A program made the translations under genes and the position numbers. The notes below the pieces were generated by a model. That model saw nothing but the letters and a program-made list of their open reading frames with translations, was not told the DNA's origin and did no database searches. Below are positions 1-24,523 of a stretch of DNA of 64,000 nt, one piece after another (position 1 is the first letter of the stretch; each line of letters starts with the position of its first letter). This stretch comes from Trematomus loennbergii. Its lineage: Eukaryota; Chordata; Actinopteri; Perciformes; Nototheniidae. Location of the stretch: the NCBI GenBank assembly GCA_012861695.1, contig JAAOOA010000056.1:9151207-9215206 (forward strand), written 5' to 3'.

Positions 1-2858
1 CACTCTCTGTCAGTGACACGGATGTATGAGCTACTTCACTACAGCTCTACGTCCGTGGTTGCCATAGAGACACCATGGCAATGAGTCTGCATTCGAATGA
101 TGCCTCAGTGGGTTGTATGAGGAGTCGTGATATCTCGGGACAATGACTGGCAAACGAGTAGCCTTGAAGGATAAAGTGCCATGGGATTAATGAGACTTTG
201 GCATGACAATAAGTATCATTCTGATGGCTGATGTCACAAAACACTTTCTGCAAGTTGCACTGCCCTATTGCGCTGTGACGGTGCAGGCTTATATTTAATG
301 ATAAATTGTTTGTTGGTTGTGTGTAACATATTTTATCTGTCAATATTTACTCATAAGTATCACATATAGCCTTGTATACAGGATATATTTAATTAGGTAC
401 AGAACATTCCCTCATCTGCCGACTTATTTTTTTTGGAACCTCATTACATCTTGATATAAGAGTGCTGATGCTACTCCGACTCATTTGATTCTCACTCATG
501 TGAATATAAAGCTTCTGCATGAGGGCACTAGAATATCAATAGACTTTTTTTCAGCCAGATAAGCTCCTCTCTCGCTACTCTTATTATAATATTATCTTAG
601 GAAAGTTTCATCTTCTCACTCTCCCTCAGCTTTTCTGAACTGCTTCTTCTTCTTCACGGAGGTGTCATTTCAACCGAAGCTAAATAAAATCAGCTCTGGG
701 TTTTTTTTGAGAGATCTCTCTGAAGCCGCTTTGTCTCTGATTTCTCAGTTTGTTCACACTGCAGCACAATCAGAATTATGATAAGTCAATATTTCTCAGG
801 ACAACTTGTCCCACCGACAGCTGCATACATTTGCATACCGTATCAAACTACTGATATTAAAGTGTGATGATAAATGTTTTTACGCTACATAAATAGACAC
901 TATAAAATCCTTCTGTAAAACTTGTCAAAGCCTGTCCATAAAGCGAGGTTGTTTTTATTTCCTGTCCCGGTGAAATGACTGCCGCCACTTGAACTCTTCT
1001 AGTCTCAGCCAGTTTCACTGATAAGCTGTTATTATAGCAGGTTGTAAGTATAAGTGGCCAAAGTTCATATTATGGTGTAAATGCTTGTTGCTCATGGCGT
1101 TGACCTGACAGTTCTACCGCTTTGAATGTATTGGCAACAAAAAATGTGCCAATATTTATTATAGAACTTGCTTACTGAAAGTTAAGCCGTATTTATAAAA
1201 AAAGATATATATATATAGTTGTGAAAAGGTAATACTAGTTATAATGATAATTCCACAAAATTGTAATCTCAAATTACATTTTTTTTCTCTGAATATGACC
1301 CTCCTTCCCAAGCTTCATAATGATTTCTTTTAAATTGTTCTAATTTTAAGTTTTGTCATAAGCTCTAAGATTAAAAAAAGGATTTAAAAATATTACCTTT
1401 TACTGTAGTTTGTTTGACTACAATTAATTTGTGGGTTTGCATGCATTCCGGTTTTGTATTTGTTTGTATTTGATTGTTTTGCACAATATAAAAACACACA
1501 AATAACAGCTAAGAAATCAGAAACAGTGCAGGAAGAGGCAAAGAACCCAGTGGGCTTTGTTCGGCACCTCCACCTCAAGAGTTAAAAATCACAATATTTA
1601 AAAAAACACAAGATCAATATATGATCAATAGCTTGAATTCAATAATGATGGCAACCTTTTTTTAAATCACACATGTAAAGAAAACAAGTATCATACAGTG
1701 GTTGAATAGTTTTTCAGGCATTTATCTATTCTAGGCTAAACCAAGTTCCAGTATTTTGTGAAGAATGAAAATCTATTCCAGATTTGTGTTCCCCTAAAGC
1801 GGATGGAAAATGAATTTGAGTTAGACACCTCACACCCTGCTCCTCTCCATCAGCCTGAACAAACAAACGCTCATTAAGCAGGGCAGGGTTTCTTGTGCCT
1901 GGTGTAGGATTTCGTTTTATTTTCAGCACCAGTGTTGTTGTGCTGTCTGTCAGTTGACCACCTGTAGACCATCTGCTCTGCAATGTTTGTTTGTTTGCTT
2001 CCTCTGACCTTCCTCATTTTTAGCAATGTTTTGGCCTTGGCAAAGTGTTTACCAAGTGTTTGTTTTGGATGGTGGCACGCTGCAGACCCACATGGGACCC
2101 CGCTGAGCTATATAAACCAGCCTGTTGTCTTTTCTTGACACGCTCAAACCAGCTTGTTTGGTTCCTGCTGCAATACTTACCAAAGGCACACAAAAAGGGT
2201 ATCTAAGGTCGCGTTCACACCAGGCTTGTTTGGTACGGTTGAATGGAACCCTGGATCGTTTAACTGCTTGATGAGGTTTGTTTGGGTTGGTGTGAAGGTA
2301 AAATAAGAGGATAAAAAAAAAATGTTATTGACCTAAGCTTTAAGTTGCTGGAAAGGTTTGAAAGCTGAATTGTTTTGATTTGCACCGTATTTTCTTAATG
2401 CTACATTTTGTTGAAAAAGTGTAAATAAGGTTAATCACTGCCAGTCTACAAAGTCCAATGTTCACTTATTTTTCACATTTTCCGTAAAGACTTTATTCAA
2501 ATGTTATTTGTTTACTGATTATTGTTTGATATTGGCTCAGCAAGGCTGAATGGAATGCTAGATCTACCTCTATGACAGGTGAAACATTTAGCTTTGTTAT
2601 ATTTTCCTTTATTTCATCAACCTTCTGCAGAGTGCTGTCCAGAAACACACATTTTAGTTGTTTAAAGCACACTTGCATCATATTCAATGTGATAAGGGAT
2701 TGGAGCATCTGGTAAACCATTGTAACAGTATGTGCTTTGTAATTTACCTCAGCTTCAAGGTTCGGAAAAAGCTTGAAAAGTGCTTGAATTTGAGTTTTGA
2801 AAAGGTGTTGGATAATAATCAGTTTTTCCCTGCTTCTTCCCTACTTTCTTCCACCCAG
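1..2858. other. Upstream intergenic DNA, no gene seen
   Basis: I see no exon with coding similarity here. The stretch is AT-rich. A short piece at about 2207-2303 starts with a GCGTTCACACC-type end and finishes with GGTGTGAAGG, which resembles the ends of the small transposons at 54.6, 56.7 and 61.1 kb; it is probably a decayed relic. The zhx2 promoter and any 5' untranslated exons should lie in or before this region, but I cannot place them. Confidence 0.5.
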
Positions 2859-3188
2859 GTAGCATCCTGTCATGAAGTTCCTGGAGGTGGTCCAGCACTG
2901 GAGCTGACACTGTCAGTGAGCCCGACACGACACCAGAACCATCCGTACCAGACCCCCACCTTCCACTGCCCCCCTCTCGCTCCAGCCACTAAGACTGGCT
3001 GCTCCCCCCGTCCCAGACACTGTCCTATTTTCACTTCCTCTCTGAATATCAAAGAGAGCCCTCTCCTATCTCTGGGTCCCAGTACAGGTCAGGCCTCCTG
3101 GCTGGTCTGCAGACCTTTTCCCACCCTCCTGTGATAGCATTCCTCTCACTGGTAGCGGTCCACCCAGACCAACCCAGGATCCATCATC

Positions 3189-14228
<11,040 letters not shown>

Positions 14229-17200
14229 GAGTAGGTTGAAAAAAAGCGAATATTTGATTTGGTGAAACATTTCGAAAAGCACCAGGCGTTAATATTGCTT
14301 TGGATGGATTTTGCTTTTGTGTGTCTTGGCTTGAAAAAATTGAAAAATAAATGGTGAACTGTTCCTTTAAAATGCCACAGCTGCAGCCTCCAGCTACCCA
14401 GGAAGTTATTAGGTGGTAATTACCTCCGATTGGCCCTTCAAAAAAGATGGCATGCTGGGATGGCAGGATGATATTTGGACCCACACCATCATTAGCATTA
14501 AACATTTAGACACACAAAATGTGTGTCTAAAATGTTTTGGCACACACGGTGCCAAAACGAGTATTTGAAAATGCTAATTGGCTAATCTCATTTTTATTTC
14601 TCCTCGAATAATGCATCCACATGGAAAACTATAATGCATTTGAGGAATATGGTACAAAAACATTTCAAGTTTTCATTATGATTTTAAAAGCCCCTTCTGG
14701 TGATTTACACACAACCAATATTTAGCCATTTCGTTTTTATGAATTTCACAGCGACCATCCCACACATTTGTTTAAATTTCAATTTGTAACTAAAATGTAT
14801 TTAATTGATAATAGGTAGCAGTACAGTGATATTTACTCAGCCCATGTATTGATTCCAGTCTGGTTCTATTCCAGGTCCAGTCCAATCGAGTGTGGAAGGA
14901 ACCAGTGATGTCTGCCTGTGATGTCATCACAAAGCGCCTGGGACTTTGTAGTTCCACTGACAGATTCCAGTGTGGGCAGATGCTGACTTTAAGAGGAGTG
15001 CCAAAGCTGGACTTGATGCATTGTTCTTACTACTACACTTTTTCTTTTTTTTAAAGAAGCACCCTTGTAAATATTTTTCTGTATTACAAAAACAGTTTGT
15101 ACAGTTTTACTGGGAGGGCAAGTTTTGTTACATTTTTAAAAGAAAAATTCAAAGACTGGTGCCCCCAAACCTTTTTGTTGTTGTTTTAAGATCAAAGTGT
15201 ATGATAGTGGTTATTTGCTGAAATCAGTCCTATTTTTTGAAAATCATGCACCTCCGGACTACTCACTGAGTAGTATTTGATGGCACTTGCATATATCCCT
15301 GTGTTAGTGATAGATATTTACATGCTATGCCTCTTCATCTCAAACTGTTGGGAGACATTTCCGCTTCTCCTGCAGCGTCACCCTGACTCGCTCATAGAAT
15401 TACGCTGACGAGGTGAAAATCAGTCAGACGTGCTCGAGGGACACTAGGAGTCCTCGAGTTTCGGGCAATCATAACACGATACAGAAATGATAAATCACAT
15501 TGAGTGTCTGTGTTATCGCACCATGCTGCCTTTTTCTGCTCTTATCTGACATTTGCTTTCTGCCTCAGAGAACTGGTGAAGATTATTTCAGCTTATCACT
15601 TATTTTTTCTATAAAAACTTGAAATATTCTTGAATGAAAGTGTTAAGCGCATGATAAAGCAACTTAAGCTCCAGTGATCTGTGAACACCCCTTGGCTTTT
15701 GCTCTTGTTTTTATGGCTTTAGAACAGCCCTTGTGTTCAAATATGGATTGGGTTAAGTTGATTTCTGTACATTCGCTTCAGAACACCTGACATGGTGGTT
15801 CATGCATCTCCACATTAACAAAGAGAAATGATCTGTGCTGTTCTCAAGAAAACATGCATGTGCTTCAACAATTTTCATTTTTAACAATTCATTTTCAGAA
15901 ATGATTTAAAAGGGATATTTGTGATTATTGGGTCAAATTGCAAGCGCTTGCAATATGTGTGCAGCAAAAAAGTTGAACTGTCATTTGAACAGCAGGTGTA
16001 TGGCTGTGCTGGCTGAATGTCTGCTGCTGTTTCTGAGATACTGTACATCTTGTTGGCTAATGGGAACTGCTTGCATTTTTCATTTTCTACTTTAAGTCTG
16101 CTGTAACTCAATAAATACACAACCGACTGCAAAACCGCCTTTGTGTTCCGGCTTAAATTGATTGCATCAAAAACGTTGGATTTGAACAAGGTACAGGAAA
16201 ACTGACCGAAATTGCTTTTTTTCACTTAAGTACGAAATTATCTTTGTGCAATTAAAGTTATACAGAAACCCTGAGAAAGTATAGATTTGGCATCTTTTCA
16301 AGAATGGCTTATCACTGATATCTGGGTTTATGCTAATGTATTTTTGCATCTTCAAATACTGATTTGTTTTAATCAAAGGCCTGAGCAGCTTTGTTTATTT
16401 CATCCAACATAACACCCTTCTCTACCTAGGATTGTTGAGGCCTTTCCGTGTATCTTCTGGGCATTATTCTAGCTTTATGTGCACTTGGTTTGAATGCAAA
16501 TTAACACATTCAACCAATGGAGCTAATTTGCAACATTAGCATAATGTCCAATAAAGCTATATTTAGTGTTTAAAGCTGGAACTATTAGTCAATAGAGTAT
16601 AGAATGAGTTGATTAATCACCTAGTTTGATTATAGATTTAAGCAGTTTAAATGTGAGTTCCTTGTTTTATGGTTGTTGAACTGCTATTGGAAAACAGTTT
16701 TTGGCCATTTATAGAACAATAATTTGATTATGATTAATATATTGTACATGAAGGCAAAGTGATTTTCGACCAGCAGAACTGGCACATACCTGAAAATCCC
16801 AGTGTTGCATTCAGGGAACATGGATATATGACAATCAAACTCAGACTCGATTGTCATTTCAATAAACAACTGTTATATTTACAAAAAAAGAAGCAAAAAA
16901 AATCCCATCTTCACCGTATTTTGGTTGAGATCAAATCTTAAAACAGAGGCTTTAAAAAACATTTCACACCCGTGAACAATTAGACCTAGAAACAGTGCTC
17001 TCTAAATAGCTTTGCCCATGTTCAGCTGAGAGCAGCCTCGCAGTGCGTTGGTAATTACAATGTAATCTGATACTGCATCACAGAGGGAGGGAGGGTGAGG
17101 AACACAAAAAATCAACAGCGTGCTGGAGTACAGCTGCAACATCTCCACTGTCCAATTTCAGGGTGGAAGGAGGACAGACATAAAAGGGGAGTGGAGATCA

Positions 17201-17519
17201 AGAATCATCACATTAAAAAAAACGATTATATTATATTGCCTTCCATCTGCTTCACATGGACACATCCTCAGTAAGAGTAGAGCTGGCTGTTTGTGGTGAA
17301 TTGGGCTTAAGGCCACAGTCTGAGTCCTGCCGTCTTGGGTATAAAGTGTGTGCCTTTTCAAATTCCCTCATAAAACTAAACATGAATGTAAATGAATACA
17401 TTTTAAGTCAAGGTTTTCCCTCAAGCGGCAGAATGAGAAAAAGCAAGCACTTTAACCCCATAGCTTTGTTACTGGGAGTAAAAAGGGGTAAGGGGTGGAG
17501 CTCTCTCGTTTCACGTCTC
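14229..17519. other. zhx2 3' UTR and zhx2-derl1 convergent spacer
   Basis: No coding exon found. zhx2 transcripts end somewhere here: AATAAA hexamers on the plus strand lie near 14346, 16110 and 16552. derl1 transcripts enter from the right on the minus strand. A compact set of nested inverted repeats sits at 14491-14578 (see that entry). The rest is AT-rich unique-looking sequence. Confidence 0.6.
14491..14578. repeat. Nested inverted repeats able to form a three-stem structure
   Basis: An outer 9-bp pair (ATTAGCATT 14491-14499 with AATGCTAAT 14570-14578) encloses two hairpins. One is ACATTTAGACACAC against GTGTGTCTAAAATGT (14502-14535, one bulge). The other is TTTTGGCAC against GTGCCAAAA (14535-14557, 5-base loop). 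It lies about 260 bp after the zhx2 stop, so it may be in the 3' UTR. Confidence 0.7.
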
Positions 17520-19787
17520 TCATTCCCCCCCCAGGCGGAAGCCTTCGCCCCAGTTGTAACGTCCTCTTAATACTCCCCCCGCCCCGCCTCCTCCTCCTCC
17601 TCCTCCTCCCCCCTGTGGCTCCTGGACAGCTGGTCTGCTGGGGGGGACTCCGAAGCCCGACACGCCTCCCCTCCTGGTGGGGAAGTACCGATACCTGGGG
17701 AGAGGAGGAGAGAGACGTTGGAACGTTTCAAATCGAGGAAGCGGGTAATCTCACAGTCCTGTTTGTTATGTTTAGTATTACAGTGCAGGGGGGGCTGGCC
17801 TACGTTTCTCCATCTAAGGAAATCACTTCTACTTACATTTATTTTCAAAGCACAGATGGTTCAAGTTGACTTTTATATATATATGTTTTATAATAGTGCT
17901 TGAGGTAATACAGAACAGCTCTAAAAATATTTAACCCTGTAAAAAAAGTTCTGTTATCCCTGTATGATCATCTTTAAATCCAGCCTGTGTATCTTTGGCT
18001 CAACAGCAGTCTTGTGGCCACAAGAGGAATCAGAGGAAGATATACTCCCTGTAACGCATTGAAATCTATCTTGCATTTTGCCATCTATCTTACATTGGCA
18101 ACGATTAGCTACTCGTCATAACAGACCAAGTAAGGCTTTAGCAGCAGAGTTGAAATAAGTGGTGTCGACTTATGTATTCAAACTTTCATGTCATTTAATG
18201 TTATTTGTTCATTCAACAGTTGCAAAACACTTACAAGAATTGAGGTGTGGAGAGCAGGGCGCGTCCCCCCAGGTCCATGGGGTATTTGAACATGAGGAAG
18301 AAGTACAGGTGACCCACCAGGTTCCCTGTCAGTTCATTTACAAACCTGCACAATACAGGAAAAGTTTAGCAAACCTCATGGAAATAACATTCAGTTAAAA
18401 CATGTCTAATGTGGCTTAACAGGCTATTCCCTACTTTGGACAACAGGAACAAGGACCATTCTGTATTCATTAAAAGACAATACATTTATGTTTGTACTAC
18501 AGATTACTAATAAACTGTTTCTGTGAACCAAAAAATATGTTTTAAATGTTACTTACGAGCCTCCGATAATGAAGTTGAAGGCCAGGATGACCCATGGTAG
18601 ATAATGTGCCTACAGGAAATATAATGTATATGATTATTAGAATAAGCCTCACATTCAGGTAGTAAATATTATGCGGAATAATGCTGACAGTCCAAACCAC
18701 AAAAGGCCGTTACGTATGTAAAATTGTCGGTGAAGTACCACGCACCTTGAACCGTGTTCCGAACCAGAAGGACACGATGGTGTCTTTGTTGAACTGAGCC
18801 CAGACGTAGAGCACTGACATGATCAGGGGATCATCAGCAGCTGGAAACATAAACAAACAATATGTTAATACAAACAGCATCAACAACACAGCTGTGTAAT
18901 CAAAAACGTTATGGGTGGTTTATGAAAAGTGGCATTGAAAATGAAGGGCTTATTGTGAGAAGCCTGAAACCTGATTAATGCGTTTCATAATGCTTACACT
19001 AATATGATCAGATAAAGTCGAGACTGGTTTAAAAGCTACTTGTTTTTATTCTCGAGTGATATAAACACTCTTTGTAAAGTAAAAATGACATCTACGATGC
19101 ATTATGATTTCTAACATTTGCGAGAGGTGTTTCTTAGCTTACTTTTATTGCAATGCATTTAAAAAGTTTTAGTTAAACCTTCAGTTTAACTGGCCCTCTT
19201 TATTATGTGAGACTCAAGTGATAAGTGCAGACTATTTTTATGTTTTATAAACAGTATATTGGTCATAATTTGATGTTGTGGTATAAATACAGAGAGGAGA
19301 ATTCTCACCTGCATGTTCATCAGCATCCCGGTTATCTATAGTAAGAGTCAAGGTCAACACAATACAATACAGCTGGAGCCTTCAGATTAGAACATCTGAG
19401 GACTTGAGGGTTGCCAGGTCCAATCCCACATCGACCGGCGGTCACCCTCCAATTCGGCCTCTCCACCTCCCACAACTGACTTTCCTCCCCCCACCTTTTC
19501 CCACAATTTGCCAGTACAATACAAGCTGAACACTTGGTTTAGATTGAAGGAAAACAGGATCTTGTCCAAATTTGCCGCATACAATTTCTGTATCTAGACG
19601 AGGCAAGCTGACAATGGAAGCTGAACACAAAGACAGCGTTGAGATGTGGGCTGGGTTGTGCCGAGTGTGACCTAGATTAGGTTTCTCTGCTCTGCAGGGG
19701 TAGACTGACACTGGGCCACTGGCACAGAGCCACCCTGACATGGCACAGTGCTGCAGACACACACACACACACACACACCACACCCAC

Positions 19788-19864
<77 letters not shown>

Positions 19865-19887
19865 ACACACACACACACACACACCCA

Positions 19888-19934
<47 letters not shown>

Positions 19935-19970
19935 ACACACACACACACCACACACACACACACACCACAC

Positions 19971-20033
<63 letters not shown>

Positions 20034-20047
20034 CACCACACACACAC

Positions 20048-20091
<44 letters not shown>

Positions 20092-20136
20092 ACACACACA
20101 CACACAACACACACACACCACACACACACACACACA

Positions 20137-20183
<47 letters not shown>

Positions 20184-22512
20184 AGAGAGAAATGCAGCGG
20201 GGCTAATAAGGCAGCAGAGAGCTAGGATCGATGGTGGGGAGGAAACCAAGCTGTGACCTTAGAGACTGAAGGTAGATTGCAATTCATCATTTAAAAACAA
20301 GAGGTTTTTAAATGATGAATTGATAAGTGTGACAAAAACAGTTCTGGTGCTTTGTGGAACCAGTTTAAAAGGATACAACAATGCAGATCCAGTTGAACAG
20401 GAGCATGAAGATGTAGTCTGCAGGTCTGCCATCAAAAGCCCCTGGAGAAGAAAACAGAAAAAAAGTTTAGCAAGACAGTTTGTGTGTGTGTGACTGCATG
20501 TGTGTAAGCACCGGGCCAGGCTTACCTGTCTCTAGCCGACTAGAATAGTGGTAGAGGAAATAGAGGTTGACCAGGTACAGGAACCCAGTATTAGGGGTTA
20601 TTGGGAAATACAAGGTCAGTCAGTGGTCTCCAGAGCTGAAACAAACGGAAGAGACATAAGTATAATGTGGTCAGACATAAACATAGCTGTGTGTGTGTGT
20701 GTGCAAGGATCCAGACTTTAAAGGGTAAGACAAATGACATCTCATGTGGATTGTAGATAATAACTTCTAAGCAGAGAAAAAGTGGCACCAGACTCCAGCT
20801 GGAGTTCCTCTGAACAGTGTTACCTCACAGGTAGATTCAAAGGTTTTGTTTGATGCCGATCAGATCGGAATGTAACTAAAGGCTGAGCCTTTTCTGTGTT
20901 AAATCACTTTTAATCAAGGGATATCATTACAATATCGATAGAGAAAAAGGTATCTAGTGTAATTTTCTGTTGAAAATATTTGTTGAAATTCAACTCATCT
21001 TTTCAGTGCTTAACAACCAAAATTGGCAAACCTTCTACTATTCTAGTTTATCAAATCTGAGGAAGTATTTATTTTCTGCGTTGTTGTTGTGTATCAGTTT
21101 AGGTTGGCTGTAACTACATGGAAGCGCTAGATTTGCTAAAACTCTTGTGAGACCTGTTGCCCGACACCCTAACCTTACCTCAACCATCTAAAGGTCAATG
21201 CCAAACGTAACCATCTCTGAAGAACTTTTGCAAATCAAGGGTTACATTTGAAGATGTCCCCATGGACTCCCACACATTGTGATGGGCATTTTTGCATACG
21301 TTTTTCATCATACAGACTAAATTATTAATTTCATTTAAAGACATATTGACCATATTCAGCAATAATTTCACTTATCGTTAATAACAGTCCATCCATATCC
21401 ATAATAAAATATAATATAACAGCGTATAAATGAGAATTCATTGTTATTCTATATTCACTGATATTGTTCGTGGTCTTTATAGCATTTGAATTTGGAGAAA
21501 AAAAACGTCTAACTATTGTAAGTTTAAAATCTTGAATATCCTACAGCTCCCCTCTGAAGATATATAAAACAGCATAATAGTGACAGTCGTACAAACTAAG
21601 GTGCATTTTAAACAGAACAAGTCTCAGCAATCTTTTACCATCAGATAAATAGCAGAGGTTTCCACATTATAATTAGTGTATGAAGCGCGACTTAACTACC
21701 ATTTAGTTATATTGACATGTATCACTTTACATCATAACTAAGCGACAGTAGGCTATATCATATGGTTGAGTTTCAATGTCTTATTCGGCTGCCAAGTGGC
21801 AAAACAGTTACATGATGTTATACATATTATATTTAATGCGTTATTGAATAGTTCAACTTGAAGTCAAATGTATATTCATATTGCATCATATTCTAGGTAA
21901 GTTGGTCCGGATACAGTGAAGATGCGGAGTGATATCAAAGTAAAAGCCTTCCCGCAAGGCTCATTTCCAAGTAGGAAAGTCCCATAATAATTATGGCAAC
22001 ATACTTTCTCCGCATGCAAAGCTACAGCACCTGAACACACTGGTTTTATTTCAGCAACATCGAAAACACTCCGGCTACAATACAACTTCTGGTTAGTAAC
22101 TTAATATTTGTGCTGTAATGTTATATTTAACCCTCATTTCAGTGTTGCTAAATTAAGTAGCAGTTTGACAGCATCCGGAAGTAATGAGCTCCTGCGTATC
22201 GCTGCGTATCGCCCTCTCATTGGCTGTCACACAGCACGGCCTGCTCAGTTAGCCTAGCTAGCTACCTGCTAACTAATCGCTCACATCGAAAACAAAGCAA
22301 CCATGGCACGGATCAGCTACTCCAACACACACAGGTGAACACAAACAAGATACACTTACATGAAATCTGCTTATAACCAGCTCTGGAAACAACATGAGAT
22401 TCCTGAAATCAATCAATCCCAGTTTCCCAATAAAGGGAACAGCAATCGAGGCAGCAAACCAGGACCGGGTGATGAAAGGGATGCTTCTGAACCAGTCCCC
22501 GAGGTCTGACAT
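17520..22512 (-). CDS. derl1: Derlin-1 (8 coding exons)
   Basis: Multi-pass ER membrane protein of the ERAD machinery, which moves misfolded proteins to the cytosol with HRD1 and p97/VCP. Exons: 22512-22360, 20635-20526, 20441-20377, 19335-19309, 18840-18746, 18609-18557, 18345-18235, 17694-17520. Expected length is 263 residues (human 251). MSDLGDWFRSIP is the derlin start. The WRPLT motif opens exon 2, and GAFDGRPADYIFMLLFNWIC is in exon 3. VWAQFNKDTIVSFWFGTRFK is in exon 5. Exon 8 ends with a longer Gly tract and YNWGEGFRLGGE, the SHP-box-like p97-binding tail. Two reading-frame faults: exon 2 lacks two bases (or has one extra) near 20614-20624, giving an early TAA, and exon 5 lacks one base in the G4 run at 18826-18829. 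Splice sites and phases otherwise fit exactly, so I take these as sequence errors rather than a dead gene. A 27-base exon 4 encodes ITGMLMNMQ. Confidence 0.93.
19757..20180. repeat. (CA)n microsatellite, about 420 bp, many interruptions
   Basis: In derl1 intron 3, between exons 3 and 4. CA repeats with frequent CC and AAC slips. His-Thr or Cys-Val open frames through it are artefacts. Confidence 0.97.
20281..20321. repeat. Perfect 18-bp inverted repeat (hairpin)
   Basis: AATTCATCATTTAAAAAC and its exact reverse complement are separated by a 5-base loop AAGAG. It lies 56 bp downstream of derl1 exon 3 on the transcribed strand, inside intron 3. Confidence 0.9.
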
Positions 22513-24138
22513 CTTCCCATATAATTACTACCGAGTTATAACCATGAAACAGGAGCTCCTCTTGAAAAATTAACAAATATCCCCTAAAACAATGCAACCC
22601 CCTCGCTGCTTTTAAATCAGAAGTGCTGCACTGCTAACTTTACATGACGTGGCTAATCACAGGAGGCTAGCTATACATAGGTAAAGTTTCCTGGATTCTA
22701 GCAGACACATCCGGTTCAGCTTTTCAAAGTAAAATCTATCCCTACTGGGCATAGCTTTTACTACAACTGCTTCTACTACTAAAAATAAGAGCAATACAAA
22801 AACAATTGATTTGACAAAGAAGTGATATTCTTGGGGGGAAATAATGTTAGTGAGAGGAAATTGAAGGCTTGCACCATTTATTAGGAACATAAGAAGAAAC
22901 GTTTTTTTTAAGCCTATAATAATGTATGTTAATGCATGTGTCAATTTTTATTTTGTATTAACCTTGATTTGGAAAGTAACTTGTAACTAAATAAATTGTG
23001 GAGTAAGAAGTAACATTTGCCAACAAAATGTAGTGGAGTAAAAGTATAAAGGAATATAATTTGAAAATACTTAAGTCAATAACAAGTATCTCAATTGTTT
23101 TATTTAAGTACAGTTGCTCACAGTAACCTTACTTTTCTTAGAGTTAATTGACAGTTTTGTCTGTCTTTTTACCTTGTTCTTATTGGTTTACATAAGTGAT
23201 AATAATCATTGTGTTGTTCAGAGGGTTGTTGACATACTCACTTGGCAATTCTTACCAATACTTTTGATGAAGTCGTATACGTTTTTCTTCTCTTAACAAA
23301 ATAATTTAAAGTTGTTAGTTTATGATGTTTTATCATTATTAAGTTATTTACACGATTATTCATTTCAAAGACTGGTTTGTATCATGCACTTACTTTGAAA
23401 GACACATTTTACAACCGGATGTCCTTGTATTATCTCACACCAACACCTTTGTTTGTTTTGCATTATTCTAGCACTTCCTGTGAAAGTCACAAAAGCTCAC
23501 ACTGGACCAATCAAAAGGCAACAAGCAACAGAAAGAGGCGTGCCCACGCGACAGTTTACTTTCCCCACAGCAACCACCTGTGGAGGGCTCGAGCCAATGA
23601 AGCGGAGAATGTGAAACATGTCAATAAGACGACAAATGAAGCCCAGTAAGAATCAATACTGATGATAAATATCAATTTTAATGAAACTTTATCATGATTT
23701 TACTTTACTTCATAACTCGGATGTTAGGTAAACATTTTCAGGGTTTTGATAATAATTGTGTTCAGCTAATTCAATATAATAAGCAGGGATACATAATGAC
23801 TGAGTAAGGATTTTATTGCCAAGTAAGTTTACACAAGGTATTTGCTTTGGTGTACGGTGGTGCATACATAATCACAATTTAAGGAAATTAGTTGTAGGAG
23901 ATTATCAGAAATATAATATAACGCTTACAAAAAGAAAACTTATAAATAGAACAATTGGGAAACTGAATGTTATGATGGAGACTGATTTATTCAATGTTTC
24001 CCTTTTCACTAATAATAATACAATAGGCCTATACAAATCACAAAATATAATTATTTACAGATTAATATGACACACTTATTTTAGGGTCCCTCTCAGTTAA
24101 CTAGACGCTATTTATGTAGTCCATGAGTGTAGTTTTCA
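22513..24138. other. Divergent derl1 / tbc1d31 spacer
   Basis: About 2 kb between the two start codons. The derl1 5' UTR and promoter should lie just above 22512. Two CCAAT-type motifs occur near 23506 and 23595. A fragment at about 22975-23115 looks related to the TAAGTACT-type repeat at 24.63 kb. No coding exon supported. Confidence 0.5.
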
Positions 24139-24175
24139 ACTACAACTCCCATATTGCTCCGCCTATTTGACGTCA
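24139..24175 (+). promoter_or_regulatory. ZNF143/STAF-like site and full CRE in front of tbc1d31
   Basis: ACTACAACTCCCA (24139-24151) matches the first half of the ZNF143/STAF binding site, and TGACGTCA (24168-24175) is a perfect CREB/ATF palindrome. Both lie about 350-385 bp before the tbc1d31 start codon and between two divergent genes, a usual place for such sites. Binding is inferred from motif only. Confidence 0.55.
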
Positions 24176-24523
24176 TTTTAGGGCGCCTAAATAACTGTTC
24201 ACAAAACAAGCAAAAACCTCTCCTGTAGCCGAAGTTGAAGCAAAGTCTTAAGAAGCTTAACCTTTTTTAGGGGCTGTTGAACTTTGATTTACACTAAATG
24301 GTGCCGAGCTTTACGCCTTCTATGGCCGTAACTGTAGATAAGTATAATGTTATCAAATGAAGCGCATTCAAATTTCGCGCTGTTTGATCCGCCTTTAAAG
24401 AGAGACCAGTCTGTTAGCTAGCCATGTTTGTCACCGTAAAAATGCGTCAAGAGCATAAATTAAGGTAAAGAGGAAATTCTGTTTTGTATATTTATGCTGT
24501 GAGACCAGACCGACGTCTTTAAA

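Noticed and set aside
19757..20180. CRISPR-like regular spacing in the CA tract
   Set aside because: The spacing comes from single-base slips in a dinucleotide repeat; there are no unique spacers and the organism is a vertebrate.
19442..20249. Open frames up to 245 codons on both strands (Cys-Val or His-Thr repeats)
   Set aside because: They run through the interrupted CA/TG tract of derl1 intron 3.
23377..23649. A 90-codon plus-strand open frame in the derl1-tbc1d31 spacer
   Set aside because: No recognisable domain, no splice or conservation support, low-complexity composition.
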